This document shows positions 45,369 to 55,337 of a stretch of DNA of 64,000 bases, one piece after another. The notes under the pieces are model-generated. The model had not been told where the DNA came from. It saw only the letters and a list, made by a program, of their open reading frames with translations, and searched no databases. The number at the start of each line of letters is the position of its first letter. Position 1 is the stretch's first letter. The stretch is from Calothrix membranacea FACHB-236 (GTDB lineage: Bacteria > Cyanobacteriota > Cyanobacteriia > Cyanobacteriales > Nostocaceae). The stretch spans positions 1 to 64,000 of the forward strand of contig NZ_JACJPX010000005.1 of assembly GCF_014696315.1 (NCBI RefSeq), in the 5' to 3' direction. Position numbers and translations under genes: made by a program.

Positions 45369-46709
45369 CTAATCTCCGGTAATTGATAATTCATTAACCC
45401 AGATGCGAGGACAAACTCCTCCTGGTGTTAACTCAACCTCTTTTTCTACACAAACAATAGACTTCAAAACTTCTAAGAAATCACCAGCAACTGTTGCTGA
45501 TTCAATACTCGTTTTCACACCTTTATTAATTAACCAACCATCAAAAGGTAGAGAAAACGAACCTTGTAAAGCTTTTACCCCTGCATGGAGAGCTTGTAAA
45601 TCATCAATTAAAACCACATTTTCAGCATTTTCCAAACTTAATTCTTGCTCGGGATCGGCGGCTCTAAATACATGAAAAAAGTTAGGACTAACGCTAACTT
45701 TTGCCCCAATACTCGCATTTCCTGTGGGTTGGGCGTTCATTCTTTTCGCAGTTCCAGCACTGTGCAAAAAGCTGGTTAAAACGCCATTTTCAATTAGAGA
45801 AATGCGACGAGTTGGGGTTCCTTCACCATCAAAACTTTCTGCGCCAATGTTAGCAGGATGCAGTGCATCATCTGCAACTGAAAGCATAGGAGAAGCAATT
45901 TGCTTACCTAAGTCATCAGGAGTAGATAAGCTTTGATTGTCCAAAATATTTTGAGCATTGTACAAGTTAGAAAACGCGCCCAATAAACTTAAAAAAGCTT
46001 CGGGAGAGAAAACCACTAAATATTTACCAGTCTTAATTTTTTCATAGTTCAAGTGACTAATAGTTTTCTCGGCTGTTTCTTGAATGCAACCATTAATATC
46101 GAGATTTTCGACACCACGGTTGATTCTAAAAGCACCTGCACTGCGTGGTTTTTTCCCTTCCTCTTCAGTTTTGCTGTAAAGATAAACTGAGGCTATGGAG
46201 TGGGATTCAATTCTGGCTGCACCTTCACTATTGAGATAAAAACGGTCAATATCTCTTTGCGCTAAACCGTTATAAGGTACGCCTTTAATTGCTGGGTGCG
46301 CTGAGAGTAATTCTTTTTCAGCTACCACTAATTTTTCTATTAGTTCCGCAACAGGTGCTTGTGCTGCTTTATCGTGAGGTGTATTGTCGATAGGAACTGT
46401 AGCCTCTGGGCTAAAATCAGGCACATTTTCTTTAACACCAAAGAAACTAGCTTCGTAAGCAGTTTTTAAAGCTAATTCTAATCCTTTGGGGTCTACATCT
46501 GTGGTGCTGGTGACACCCATTGTATTGTCTTCATTCCAAACACGAACTGTTACACCAGAACGGTTAGAAGCTTTAACTTGTTTTGGCTCACCTTGGTCTA
46601 CTTGGACGCTAGTTTCGTCTACAGTGGAGCCATAAATGTCGAATTTTTTAATGCCAAGCTTTTCTGCATTTTCCTTGGCGTAATTTGCAATTTCGTTGAT
46701 AGTAGCCAT
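45369..46709 (-). CDS. TldE/PmbA-family metallopeptidase partner
   Basis: 446 residues from the ATG at 46709; a TTG two codons upstream is less likely. The PmbA/TldE-like pattern is seen in VDETSVQVDQGEPKQVKASNRSGVTVRVW at the start and FDGEGTPTRRISLIENGVLTSFLHSAGTAKRMN in the middle, with no HExxxH motif, as expected for TldE. TldD and TldE form a heterodimer that cleaves peptides and processes modified peptides. It follows tldD by 245 bp on the same strand. Confidence 0.92.
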   Translation of the reverse strand: MATINEIANYAKENAEKLGIKKFDIYGSTVDETSVQVDQGEPKQVKASNRSGVTVRVWNEDNTMGVTSTTDVDPKGLELALKTAYEASFFGVKENVPDFSPEATVPIDNTPHDKAAQAPVAELIEKLVVAEKELLSAHPAIKGVPYNGLAQRDIDRFYLNSEGAARIESHSIASVYLYSKTEEEGKKPRSAGAFRINRGVENLDINGCIQETAEKTISHLNYEKIKTGKYLVVFSPEAFLSLLGAFSNLYNAQNILDNQSLSTPDDLGKQIASPMLSVADDALHPANIGAESFDGEGTPTRRISLIENGVLTSFLHSAGTAKRMNAQPTGNASIGAKVSVSPNFFHVFRAADPEQELSLENAENVVLIDDLQALHAGVKALQGSFSLPFDGWLINKGVKTSIESATVAGDFLEVLKSIVCVEKEVELTPGGVCPRIWVNELSITGD

Positions 46710-46954
46710 AGTCAATAGTCAGTCAATTTGAATTTTAGATTTTTAACCGCCGATGAACACAGATAGATATTGATTTATGTCCAGCTACAAGATTACCTTG
46801 ATAAAACGCTTGATTTATTTCGTACCAAATCGTTTTCAGATACTCTGCGTAACTTTGCGTTTCCTTTGCATTCCTCTGCGTTTAAAACTCTCAAGTTTTA
46901 AAGGAAGCAAATAGAACAGAAAAAAGGTAATCTTGTAGCAAGCAGAAATAGCTA

Positions 46955-48427
46955 TTAACGACCACCTACAGTAATAGAATCAACCTTAATATGTGGTTGT
47001 CCTACTGTGGTGTAAATACTGCCGCTAACTGAACCACAGAAACCAGGTGCAAGTTCTAAATCTTGAGAACACATGGAAATTTTATTCATTATTTCCGTTG
47101 CTTCCCCAATCAGAATTGCACCTTTTAATGGTTTGGTGATTTTGCCATTTTCAATCAAATAAGCTTCATCAACACCAAAGTTAAATTGACCAGTAGCACC
47201 TACGCTACCACCACCCATTTTCTTGCAGTAAATGCCTTTATCAATGGAGCTAAATAAATCATCAATACTATATTCACCAGTAGCGATGTAAGTATTACGC
47301 ATTCGACTGGCAGCAGCATAGGTATAATTTTGACGGCGACCGCTTCCTGTTCTAGGATGTCCAGTACGCCAAGAACCTGTTCTGTCTGCTAAGAAGTTTT
47401 TCAGAACGCCTTTTTCTATTAATAAAGTTCTTTGAGCTGGCATACCTTCGTCATCCATGTCGATTGTGCCAAAGGCATTGTCAGCTCGCCCTTCATCCCA
47501 AGCTGTGAGGCTTTCGTGGGCAATTTTCTCGCCTTTTTTGTCAGCAAAGGGAGAAGTATTACGTTCAATTTGAGTAGTTTCTAATAAGTGTCCGCAGGCT
47601 TCGTGGAAGATTACCCCGCCAAAGTGATTGGCCATGATAATGGGGTATGTGCCAGATTCCACGTAATCTGCATAGAGCATTTTCCCAGCAGATTCAGATA
47701 TTTGTTCGGAAGCTTGTTGGTAATCCCAAGTTCTGAGGAAGTTGGCATCACTGGTATTACCAGCGCGTTCACCAATGGAGGCGCGGTTAGCTCCATCTGC
47801 ACACAACAGGTTAAAACCTACAGATTGGGTGAGGCGAATATCACGGGCAAAAGTACCGTCACTGGCTGCAACTAATACTTCTTGCCAATCGCGGAAGTAA
47901 GTAGCACGGCGAGATTGCACATGGCTAGCTTTGCGCTGCAATTGGGCTGTACCATCAAGTAGAATTTCTCCCATTTCTCGGATGGAGCTACACAGAGGTA
48001 ACCAGCCATCTTTTCCTCTTTTTGTGGCGTAGTCTCGGAGTAATTCTAGATTGATTTCTGGGATAAAAGCGTTGGGTGCAGGTAATTGTAATCCCAGGAT
48101 AGAAAGACCTTTTTCTAAGGCGGCTTTCAAACCGGAAAATGTAAGATTATTGGTACTGACGTAGCAATCAGCTTTGCCGCGAAATACTCTAACTCCCGCA
48201 CCTGTAGCGAGGCTGGGTGAAATACTGGTGATCGCGTCATCTTCTGCAAGACAACTAATATAGTTGCGACGCTCTAGAAAAAATTCAACAAAGTCGGCAC
48301 CAGCAGCCCGTCCTAGTCCTAAAAGGGTAGCCAGAGGGGCTTCCCAAGTGTCATCGAATCGTTCCGATGTAGAGGAATACTGTAAATTGGGCAGTTGGTT
48401 CGAGAGAAGTAGCGTACTTGTAAGCAT
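46955..48427 (-). CDS. tldD: TldD-family metalloprotease
   Basis: 490 residues. The catalytic zinc motif HEACGH (His275, Glu276, His280) sits in [16 protein letters not shown], followed by [31 protein letters not shown] and the C-terminal [15 protein letters not shown] with the third-ligand Cys region. It is the active subunit of TldD/E. The N-terminal 25 residues vary among homologues; the ATG at 48427 is the best start. Confidence 0.93.
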   Translation of the reverse strand: MLTSTLLLSNQLPNLQYSSTSERFDDTWEAPLATLLGLGRAAGADFVEFFLERRNYISCLAEDDAITSISPSLATGAGVRVFRGKADCYVSTNNLTFSGLKAALEKGLSILGLQLPAPNAFIPEINLELLRDYATKRGKDGWLPLCSSIREMGEILLDGTAQLQRKASHVQSRRATYFRDWQEVLVAASDGTFARDIRLTQSVGFNLLCADGANRASIGERAGNTSDANFLRTWDYQQASEQISESAGKMLYADYVESGTYPIIMANHFGGVIFHEACGHLLETTQIERNTSPFADKKGEKIAHESLTAWDEGRADNAFGTIDMDDEGMPAQRTLLIEKGVLKNFLADRTGSWRTGHPRTGSGRRQNYTYAAASRMRNTYIATGEYSIDDLFSSIDKGIYCKKMGGGSVGATGQFNFGVDEAYLIENGKITKPLKGAILIGEATEIMNKISMCSQDLELAPGFCGSVSGSIYTTVGQPHIKVDSITVGGR

Positions 48428-48905
48428 GGATAGCCTCTTCTGCTGGCGTATTCAGAGATTTGACCGGAAGTTCCTGGTGTGTTAAGTCTAACAAATCAGT
48501 GAAAGACGCAGTCGGCAGTTAAGCTGTAGGGGTTTCCTCACTTGAAAAAGTCCTACAGCCTAATTTTTGCCTACAAATAAAGCGAAAGGAGCAAAACTAA
48601 AATAGTTTATTAGTAAATTATCCTGCAGTAAGCCGCTACGCCTCTACGTACCTCAAACGCCAGTTGCTACAACGGTGGGAAGCCCAACAGAAAGTTTGAC
48701 GGCAGTTGCTACTCTTCGGGTTCTGCGTTAGCGGTACAATTCGGGAAACCCGCCCACGCAACTGTCCTCTGCAGCGTACTGGCTTCCCAACCTATACCAA
48801 ATCAGGTTTTTGACGCTAACTGAACCGTATTGCTGTAGAAGGGAATCGCTGTAGTTTATAAAATGTAAAGATAAACTACAGAAAATTTACTTTACTGCGA
48901 TCGCC
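48428..48905. other. Repeat-rich spacer
   Basis: 478 bp. It contains a Nostoc-type dispersed repeat (about 48640-48800: CCAGTTGCTACAACGGTGGG-like sequence and its inverted counterpart) and a copy of the AACTGAACCGTATT sequence (48822-48835) shared with the MITE-like element. Confidence 0.5.
48640..48800. repeat. Dispersed palindromic repeat with CAGTTGCTAC and CAACTG arms
   Basis: CCAGTTGCTACAACGG near 48660-48675, GCAGTTGCTACTCTTCGG near 48703-48720 and GCAACTGTC near 48760-48768 form inverted arms. Multiple partial dyads; an element of this kind is frequent in Nostoc genomes as I recall. Confidence 0.45.
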
Positions 48906-49058
48906 GTGAATCTCCAAACCGACAAAGACAAGCCACAAACAAGCACCAGTACAAATATCGCTCCCGAAACCGAAACCATTCTCTGTCCTCATTGTCAGCG
49001 TACAGCTACCAATGGCATCAAATGTAAGGGAATGTGTGTAGCTGACAGTGACTATTAA
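48906..49058 (+). CDS. 50-residue Cys-rich (zinc-ribbon-like) protein
   Basis: GTG start at 48906, TAA at 49056-49058. The first 25 residues are polar and Thr/Ser-rich; the rest reads ILCPHCQRTATNGIKCKGMCVADSDY. That gives two C-x2-C-like knuckles (C27-x2-C30 and C40-x3-C44), suggesting one zinc site. I recall similar tiny cyanobacterial proteins ending in MCVAD-DY. No strong Shine-Dalgarno; a HIP1-related sequence lies at the start. No ATG alternative in frame. Confidence 0.7.
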   Translation: MNLQTDKDKPQTSTSTNIAPETETILCPHCQRTATNGIKCKGMCVADSDY

Positions 49059-49217
49059 CTCTTTTACATAATGGATAACAAGCGAAAGGGAACAGAGACT
49101 TTTTCTTTTATCCTCTATGCACTCTGTGTTCTCTGTGGTTAAAACCATCTTTTTACTAACCGCAGAGGACACATAGATTGCAGAGTATGACTAAACGCAC
49201 AAAACTCAATTTATTTT

Positions 49218-49640
49218 TTACTTTACTTGATTAAATTGCTGCCATAATCCCAGGCGCTTATTTTTAGCATTGGCTTCTGCAATTAAAAATTGGGTTTTGG
49301 TTTCGTTGCAGAATTCTAAAGATTCCTGATCAACAACAGCATTACCCTCTTCTACCAAACGCAGATTTACTGAGCGATTATCTACATATACTTCACCCAA
49401 TGTCTGCCCCCTGTCATCTAAATTGACGCTTCTGATGACAACTCGGCTACTCGGTGGTAGTAGCTGTTTGAGCTTTTTGGTGGCTGCGGAAACATACTGC
49501 TGTTTAGTTTCTTTGGGTGTATTAATACAAGCTAATTTAACTGTTTTGCTTTGCCCAGTTTCATCTTTAAAGCGAATTGTATTACTATCTGCTACGCCAA
49601 TTACTGTAGCCAGCACTAACATTAACTCTATTAAATTCAT
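49218..49640 (-). CDS. SNase (thermonuclease)-like OB-fold protein, probably inactive
   Basis: 140 residues from the ATG at 49640; a TTG one codon earlier is possible. An N-terminal hydrophobic segment (about 1-18) is signal- or anchor-like. The OB-fold core IRFKDETGQSKTVKLACINTPKETKQQY and DRGQTLGEVYVDNRSVNLRLVEEGNAVV match SNase. Compared with the active enzyme pattern V-R-L-x-x-(V/I)-D-T-P-E, the Arg is Lys, the metal Asp is Asn and the Glu is Lys. The Arg in DRG is kept. Loss of activity is inferred. Confidence 0.8.
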   Translation of the reverse strand: MNLIELMLVLATVIGVADSNTIRFKDETGQSKTVKLACINTPKETKQQYVSAATKKLKQLLPPSSRVVIRSVNLDDRGQTLGEVYVDNRSVNLRLVEEGNAVVDQESLEFCNETKTQFLIAEANAKNKRLGLWQQFNQVK

Positions 49641-49802
49641 CAAGTGTTTAGTATTTTTTTATGCATGGATATTAATTTTATAACCGTAATATCTCATATA
49701 ATGTGATTTAACTCACTCTTAAGCGTATTGCTACAGATGGGAAAAGGTACAAGGGTAAAGGTTTTCCTTTCCCTCATTCCCCGTTCCCCCTTTACCCTAC
49801 AT

Positions 49803-51014
49803 TCAACCCCATAATAAGTGTGAAGCCAGCCCGATCGCACCTCCTGCTAGAACTAACCAAGCAGAATTGATTTTGAACCGGAAAACAGCGATCGCACTCA
49901 ATATTGCCAAGATAATTGTTAACCAATCCACTAGTGCGGCTCGTCCTAATGTGTAGGTAACTCCTGCCATTAATCCTAGAGATGCTGCATTCACACCATC
50001 GAGAAAGCCACTAGCCCAGGGTGATTGACGTAATTTAGCCACCCAGGGATTAACCACCCATACCAGCACAAAAGCTGGTAAAAATATACCAATGGTAGCC
50101 GCGATCGCCCCAGTGTTTCCTGCTAGCAAATAGCCGATAAATGTTGCGGTGGTAAAAACTGGCCCTGGTGTAAACTGTCCAATGGCTACTGCATCTAAAA
50201 GCTGCTGTGATGTTAACCAGTGGTTGCGCTCAACTAAATCCCGTTGCAGAAATGCCAACAACACATAACCGCTACCATAAAGAACACATCCTATCTTCAG
50301 AAAAAACAAAAAGACGTTAACCCAACTGATTGATGTGATTGCTGCTGTACTACCAATCTGGGCGAAAACACCGGAAAAAGGTAATAGGAATGCTCCGGTT
50401 GTGTTACCTCTGGTTTGCCAATTTTTCACTAGCATGACAGCGATACCTAGCAAAATCAGCACCAAAATTTCATTTAATCCAGCGAAATATGCTGCGATCG
50501 CAACTACTCCCGCAATGCTTGTTGGTACATCTTTGGCTGCTTTTTTACCCAAATTCCACACAGCCAACAGCACGATCGCAATAATTACAGGTTTAATTCC
50601 ATATAGCAGCCATCCCACTTGAGGGACGGTTTGATAGTGGGCATAAATGGCGGCTAATACCCAAACTATCACCATCGCAGGCAGAATAAAGCAGCTACCT
50701 GCAACTAGTAAACCAGCCCATCCAGCGCGCTCATAGCCAATGTGAATGGCTAATTCCGTCGAGTTGGGGCCGGGAATCAAATTCGTAATTCCAAGTAAAT
50801 CTAGCAGTTTCTCCCGACTCATCCATTGACGGCGATTAACTACTTCATTGTCCATTATGGCGATATGGGCAGCCGGGCCACCAAAGGCGATCGTTCCTAA
50901 TCGCAAAAACACCATTGCTAGTTGGGTTAATCGCTGCTGCTGTTGTTTGCGAGTCAGAGCATGAAAGGAAACCGCTGCTGGCTCTGTCTGAATATTCTCA
51001 GTTTCCTCGGTCAC
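49803..51014 (-). CDS. chrA: Chromate transporter ChrA (two-domain CHR family)
   Basis: 403 residues, GTG start at 51014. Two homologous CHR halves: first with LGTIAFGGPAAHIAIMDNEVVNRRQWMS and ITNLIPGPNSTELAIHIGYERAG; second with LKIGCVLYGSGYVLLAFLQRDLVERNHWLT and AIGQFTPGPVFTTATFIGYLLAG. About ten to twelve membrane helices. Long-chain ChrA exports chromate. A PadR-type regulator lies 0.6 kb away, beyond a DUF442 phosphatase gene, and may control this locus. Divergent from the DUF442 gene (144 bp). Confidence 0.92.
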   Translation of the reverse strand: MTEETENIQTEPAAVSFHALTRKQQQQRLTQLAMVFLRLGTIAFGGPAAHIAIMDNEVVNRRQWMSREKLLDLLGITNLIPGPNSTELAIHIGYERAGWAGLLVAGSCFILPAMVIVWVLAAIYAHYQTVPQVGWLLYGIKPVIIAIVLLAVWNLGKKAAKDVPTSIAGVVAIAAYFAGLNEILVLILLGIAVMLVKNWQTRGNTTGAFLLPFSGVFAQIGSTAAITSISWVNVFLFFLKIGCVLYGSGYVLLAFLQRDLVERNHWLTSQQLLDAVAIGQFTPGPVFTTATFIGYLLAGNTGAIAATIGIFLPAFVLVWVVNPWVAKLRQSPWASGFLDGVNAASLGLMAGVTYTLGRAALVDWLTIILAILSAIAVFRFKINSAWLVLAGGAIGLASHLLWG

Positions 51015-51158
51015 TATAGTTTGCCTGATGATTTGATGATGTTGACAGCATCAATATATCGAAATTCGATAACGAAAATCTATATATGAAAGGTTAATTC
51101 ATGCTACCATGCCGTTGATTGTCAAATACGGTAAATCTATCAGAATTATGAGGTATAC

Positions 51159-51584
51159 ATGAGTAATATCAAAAAGGTGAGCGATGAGTTTTCCGCAGGT
51201 GGACAGCCAACCCCAGATACACTAAAACAACTTGCCGATGAGGGATATAAATCTGTGGTGAATTTGCGCGCACCTGATGAAGCTGGCGTATTAGATGACG
51301 AAGAGCAACAAGCTCAAGCTGTAGGTCTGGAATATGTTAATGTACCACTCAATTCCACATCAGCTAAGGATGGCTTAACGGCGAAAGTTCTCAGAGAACT
51401 AGAACAATTACCAACTCCTGTATATTTTCATTGTGGCGCAGGGGGAAGAGCTAACGCTTTGGCGCTAATTGCGTTGGCAACTCAACAGCAATTGAATCGC
51501 GAACAGGTTTTAGCAAAAGCCCAGGAACTTGGTATCAATCCAAAGCAAGCTCATCTCAAGCAGTTTTTAGATAGTCTCTCTTAA
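51159..51584 (+). CDS. DUF442 / beta-lactamase-hydrolase-like protein tyrosine phosphatase
   Basis: 141 residues. Dual-specificity-type loop HCGAGGRA with Cys-x5-Arg (about 92-98); N-terminal SDEFSAGGQPTPDTLKQLADEGYKSVVNLRAPDEAG is typical of DUF442 (Blh-like) proteins. A GAGGT site lies upstream of the ATG. In other bacteria this family is linked to sulfide or sulfur oxidation; no such genes are adjacent, so function is open. Confidence 0.88.
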   Translation: MSNIKKVSDEFSAGGQPTPDTLKQLADEGYKSVVNLRAPDEAGVLDDEEQQAQAVGLEYVNVPLNSTSAKDGLTAKVLRELEQLPTPVYFHCGAGGRANALALIALATQQQLNREQVLAKAQELGINPKQAHLKQFLDSLS

Positions 51585-51624
51585 ATAGTGCTGAGTGCTG
51601 AGTAAAATAATTCAGCACTTTTTG

Positions 51625-51927
51625 TTACTGCTCAAATAATTCGCCAAATAATTCTCTTACTTTTCCTTTAGCATCCTCTAGAGTAATTTTTCCTAAATCG
51701 GTAGCGCGGTAAAGCCGTCGGCTTTGTCGTCCCGATCGCTCTTCAAAGGAAGATAAATATCCCTTACGCTCCATATCGTGCAACATCGGGTAGAGCGTTC
51801 CCGCACTGAGTTTATAGCCGTGACGTGCCAGTTCTTCAATAATACCTAGCCCAAAAATTGGCTCCTGAACTGCATGATGCAGAATGTGAAGCCTAATCAA
51901 ACTCGAGTAAAACTCTCTTCCATTCAT
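51625..51927 (-). CDS. PadR-family transcriptional regulator
   Basis: 100 residues from the ATG at 51927; a longer frame (start at 52002) has a non-homologous Cys-rich extension. Winged helix: FYSSLIRLHILHHAVQEPIFGLGIIEELARHGYKLSAGTLYPMLHDMERKGYLSSFEERSGRQSRRLYRATDLGKITLEDAKGKV, which covers the PadR HTH and wing. Such repressors respond to small molecules or metals. Its neighbours are the DUF442 phosphatase and, across it, chrA, so a chromate-responsive role is possible. Confidence 0.9.
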   Translation of the reverse strand: MNGREFYSSLIRLHILHHAVQEPIFGLGIIEELARHGYKLSAGTLYPMLHDMERKGYLSSFEERSGRQSRRLYRATDLGKITLEDAKGKVRELFGELFEQ

Positions 51928-52060
51928 TGGGCAGACGATTGCAAAACTTAGAATTTTATTTTCGCTTATATCGCTTGTGTTACATAAATTGCAACAAAAC
52001 AAGCTTCTATTGTGCCATCAGCCATACTGAAATTAATTTCATCTCTCTCAGGTTTAGATT

Positions 52061-52981
52061 ATGCCAGCCTTGACTCAATTACCCGGCAAATCTGCTTTAT
52101 TTGTCAGTGCGCTGTTGGGAAGTGTGATTTTTACTAGCTGTGCTTCAGTGTCGCAAACAGGGAGTAGAGCATTACCTCCCAGCGCAGGTGATACCGTTAA
52201 TCAAGCCGCACCCGCTGTTGAAAGTGGCGGTGAATCTCAAAAAGCTAATGCTGCACCAGTACCCCAAACGCGTCCGCAATTAATTAAAAAAGCAGCGATG
52301 ACTGTAATTGTTAACTCTGTAGATCGGAGTATCGATACAGTCACCAAAATTATCAACAACAAACAAGGAGACTTAATCGGATTAAACGAACGCCAACCAA
52401 CTAAAGAGAATGCGCGTCATACTGCATCTATTATTCTGCGAGTACCGCAAAGCCAACTAGACTCAACTCTCAATGAATTAGCTAAATTAGGTACAGTAGA
52501 AAATCGTAATATTACGGCAGAAGATGTCAGTAACCAACTGGTAGATATCCAAGCTCGATTAAGTAATCTACGGAAAACAGAAGCTAATTTGCAAAAAATT
52601 ATGGATCGCTCTGGTTCCGTTAGAGATGTATTAAGTGTTGCTCAAGAACTTAGTAATGTTCGGCAATCAATTGAGCAAATTGATGCTCAACTCAAAAATC
52701 TTCAAAATCAAGTTGCCTATTCTACTATTACTTTAAACCTGGAAGCAGCAGTTTCTAGTAGCAGCCCTCAGCGGGGTTTAGGTTCACAAATTCAAGAAAC
52801 CTGGAATAACTCTAGCAACTCTGTTGGGGAATTTACCGTTGGTTTGCTGAAGTTGGGTATTTGGTTAATGGTATACAGCCCTTACTTGTTGATTTTGGTT
52901 GCGGCTATTTATGGTTTGAACCGTTGGCGACGCAGTTCTCAAGCTGTAAGATCAACACCACCAGCAGAAAATTATGAGTAA
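52061..52981 (+). CDS. DUF4349 lipoprotein
   Basis: 306 residues. A lipobox at about 23-27 (FTSC) follows an N-terminal hydrophobic segment, so Cys27 is the likely lipidation site. An Ala/Pro/Ser linker leads to the DUF4349 domain (about 74-230): LIKKAAMTVIVNSVDRSIDTVTKII, a coiled coil VDIQARLSNLRKTEANLQKIMDR, and VAYSTITLNLE. A C-terminal membrane helix (about 265-287) precedes a basic tail. Envelope protein of unknown role. Confidence 0.88.
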   Translation: MPALTQLPGKSALFVSALLGSVIFTSCASVSQTGSRALPPSAGDTVNQAAPAVESGGESQKANAAPVPQTRPQLIKKAAMTVIVNSVDRSIDTVTKIINNKQGDLIGLNERQPTKENARHTASIILRVPQSQLDSTLNELAKLGTVENRNITAEDVSNQLVDIQARLSNLRKTEANLQKIMDRSGSVRDVLSVAQELSNVRQSIEQIDAQLKNLQNQVAYSTITLNLEAAVSSSSPQRGLGSQIQETWNNSSNSVGEFTVGLLKLGIWLMVYSPYLLILVAAIYGLNRWRRSSQAVRSTPPAENYE

Positions 52982-53371
52982 ACACCAACTGAGGTTTGAG
53001 GCAAAAACAACTCCGGGTAGCAACAGTTTAATGCAGCTATTTTTACTAAGAAATTACTTAATTACTTAAATAATCAGAGTCTTACCTTTTTTATTCAAAC
53101 CGTAACGCACTAAAAGGTTTGGTGCTGATGCGTTAGCGATAGCGTAACGCATCCTAGGTGAACTGGCTCTCCTACGTGAACTCCAAAAATCAAATATGAG
53201 TCCTATATTCCCTACAGGTTTTCTTGATAGCTTCCTGTTCTTAATTCCTGATTGATTACTAGAGTTACTCAGCCTCAGTTGTAATTATTAAGATTGTACC
53301 AATTAACACGAAATAATTAGGCGCAGGAATGCCAAGATCAAAAAAGGACGACCAATGCTATTGACAGTACT
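52982..53371. other. Spacer with palindromic repeat
   Basis: 390 bp; besides the GATGCGTTA hairpin at 53128 I see no gene or regulatory site. Confidence 0.5.
53128..53153. repeat. GATGCGTTA hairpin repeat
   Basis: GATGCGTTA (53128-53136) pairs with TAACGCATC (53145-53153) around an 8-base loop. A related hairpin is at 54953, so this is a family flanking the SagB-like gene. Confidence 0.6.
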
Positions 53372-54901
53372 ATGCCAGAAATACACCAATCAATTGCTCA
53401 GCACTACCACGAACGTACTAAATATGACCCTGAGACTCTGTCTGCAAAAAGCCAGAGGTTAGATTGGGCTAAGCAACCAGTACCGTTTAAAGAATACAGA
53501 ATTGGCTCGTCTTTTGATCTCAAACCCTACATTCTCGAAAATACCCCAGTTCCTGACATTGCAAATGCTCAATGGTGGCAAAGAATTTCCCGGTTACTGT
53601 TTCGTAGTTATGGACTAACGGCGAAAATGCCTTCTATGGGCAGTGCCGTATATTTAAGATCTGCGCCTAGTGCAGGTGGGTTGTACCCAGCTGAGGTGTA
53701 TATAGTTTCCCGAGGAACGGAGTTGTTACCACCTGGGCTATATAACTACCAATGTCGGAGTCATTCGCTGATGCATTATTGGGAACGCGATGTGTGGACA
53801 GCTTTGCAAGAAGCTTGTCTTTGGCATCCTTCCTTAGAAAGTACACAAATCGCAATTGTCATTACTGCGGTATTTTACCGTTCTGCTTGGCGATATGAAG
53901 ACCGCGCTTACCGCCGCATTTTTTTAGATACAGGACATTTATTGGGGAATATTGAGTTAGCGGCGGCGGTGAATGACTATCGCCCCCATTTAATTGGCGG
54001 TTTTGTAGATGAAGCTGTTAACGATCTACTTTATATCGATCCGCAACAAGAAGGTGCGATCGCAGTTTTACCTCTGGCAGACTTATTAGATATCACACAA
54101 AATTTACCACCAGGAAGAACAGCGCTACCTTCTGCTACCGAAACGGATTATCCTCACATTCCCGATGGCCAGTTACTAAAATACTTTCATCACCAAACTC
54201 AAATCCAATCTGGTACAACTGGCAAACTCAATTTACCAGCAGTCAAACAAGAAAAATCCCTTGAAGATAAATACAACTTCCCCTTTTGTTTAAAAATTCC
54301 TACAGCTACTACACCAATTGAATGGGGAGAAAAGCTAGTAGAACTGGAAAACACCATGCACAAGCGCCGTTCTACCCGTGCTTATAGTGGTGAAGATATT
54401 AGTTTTGATGAACTCAAAGCTTTACTCGATTTCACTTATCAACCACAAAATTACATTTATCAAAGTTTAGATCCTGCTCCCGACTACTTTGACTTGAATT
54501 TAATCGAAACATTTATTGCCGTGTGTGGAGTTAAACGCCTAGAAGATGGCTGTTACTATTACGCACCTAAAGCCCAGGAATTAAGGCAAATTCGCTTTAA
54601 AAACTTCCGCAGAGAATTACACTACCTATGCTTGGGACAAGATTTAGGGCGAGATGCCGCCGCTGTAGTATTCCATACCGCCGATCTTAAATCTGCGATC
54701 GCTCAATATGGCGATCGCGTTTATCGTTATTTACACATGGATGCTGGACATTTAGGGCAACGGCTCAATTTAGCTGCTACTCAACTCAATGTAGGCGTTA
54801 GCGGTATCGGTGGCTTTTTTGACGATCAAGTTAATGACGTTTTGGGTATTCCTACTGATGAGGCGGTTCTTTACATTACCACTTTGGGAAGACCTCGTTA
54901 A
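53372..54901 (+). CDS. SagB/ThcOx-like double nitroreductase (FMN dehydrogenase)
   Basis: 509 residues with two nitroreductase-like halves. The first (about 80-250) has SMGSAVYLRSAPSAGGLYPAEVYIVSR and LDTGHLLGNIELAAAV; the second (about 330-505) has MHKRRSTRAYSGEDISFDELKALL, MDAGHLGQRLNLAATQLNVGVSGIGGFFDDQVNDVLGI and a C-terminal LYITTLGRP. SagB-type enzymes use FMN to oxidise azoline rings in peptide toxins, but stand-alone copies are widespread in cyanobacteria. No cyclodehydratase or precursor peptide is nearby. Confidence 0.85.
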   Translation: MPEIHQSIAQHYHERTKYDPETLSAKSQRLDWAKQPVPFKEYRIGSSFDLKPYILENTPVPDIANAQWWQRISRLLFRSYGLTAKMPSMGSAVYLRSAPSAGGLYPAEVYIVSRGTELLPPGLYNYQCRSHSLMHYWERDVWTALQEACLWHPSLESTQIAIVITAVFYRSAWRYEDRAYRRIFLDTGHLLGNIELAAAVNDYRPHLIGGFVDEAVNDLLYIDPQQEGAIAVLPLADLLDITQNLPPGRTALPSATETDYPHIPDGQLLKYFHHQTQIQSGTTGKLNLPAVKQEKSLEDKYNFPFCLKIPTATTPIEWGEKLVELENTMHKRRSTRAYSGEDISFDELKALLDFTYQPQNYIYQSLDPAPDYFDLNLIETFIAVCGVKRLEDGCYYYAPKAQELRQIRFKNFRRELHYLCLGQDLGRDAAAVVFHTADLKSAIAQYGDRVYRYLHMDAGHLGQRLNLAATQLNVGVSGIGGFFDDQVNDVLGIPTDEAVLYITTLGRPR

Positions 54902-55337
54902 TCTTGGCAATTAGGGATGATTCACTAATTTCAGCACCTTTCCCAAAGGTTTGGATGTGTTACGGCTTATGCCTAACACATCCTACATAATACTGCGATT
55001 TTCTCAAAGTTAAAATTTGATTCCTGTATAATATAATTAGCGATCGCTCTTCATTGACGCTGCAGTTAATACAATTCATGTTACAAAACTTAACTATTCG
55101 CTGCTAGTAATTTTGAGGGGATAGTATTATTTCTCTTAATGACAATCTAATTTATAGGAATCCTATTTAATTTTAGTGAATCCATAACACCGATTCACTC
55201 TTTGGTCAACCATAGTAAACCCTAGGGTGGAATGAATAGATGTTTTATCTGTTGTCTGTTCCTTGTCCCTGGTTCCTCCGCAAACTACTAATAATTTCCC
55301 AACTCAATTCAATAAATTTTTTTACACATAAGCACTA
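54902..55337. other. Spacer with palindromic repeat
   Basis: 436 bp; contains the GGATGTGTTA hairpin and AT-rich DNA upstream of the sensor kinase. No gene seen. Confidence 0.5.
54953..54983. repeat. GGATGTGTTA hairpin repeat
   Basis: GGATGTGTTA (54953-54962) pairs perfectly with TAACACATCC (54974-54983), 11-base loop. Same family as 53128; could also end the SagB-like transcript. Confidence 0.6.

Noticed and set aside
48876-49172. Minus-strand 98-residue frame
   Set aside because: It is antisense to the conserved-looking Cys-rich small gene and translates to an unlikely sequence.
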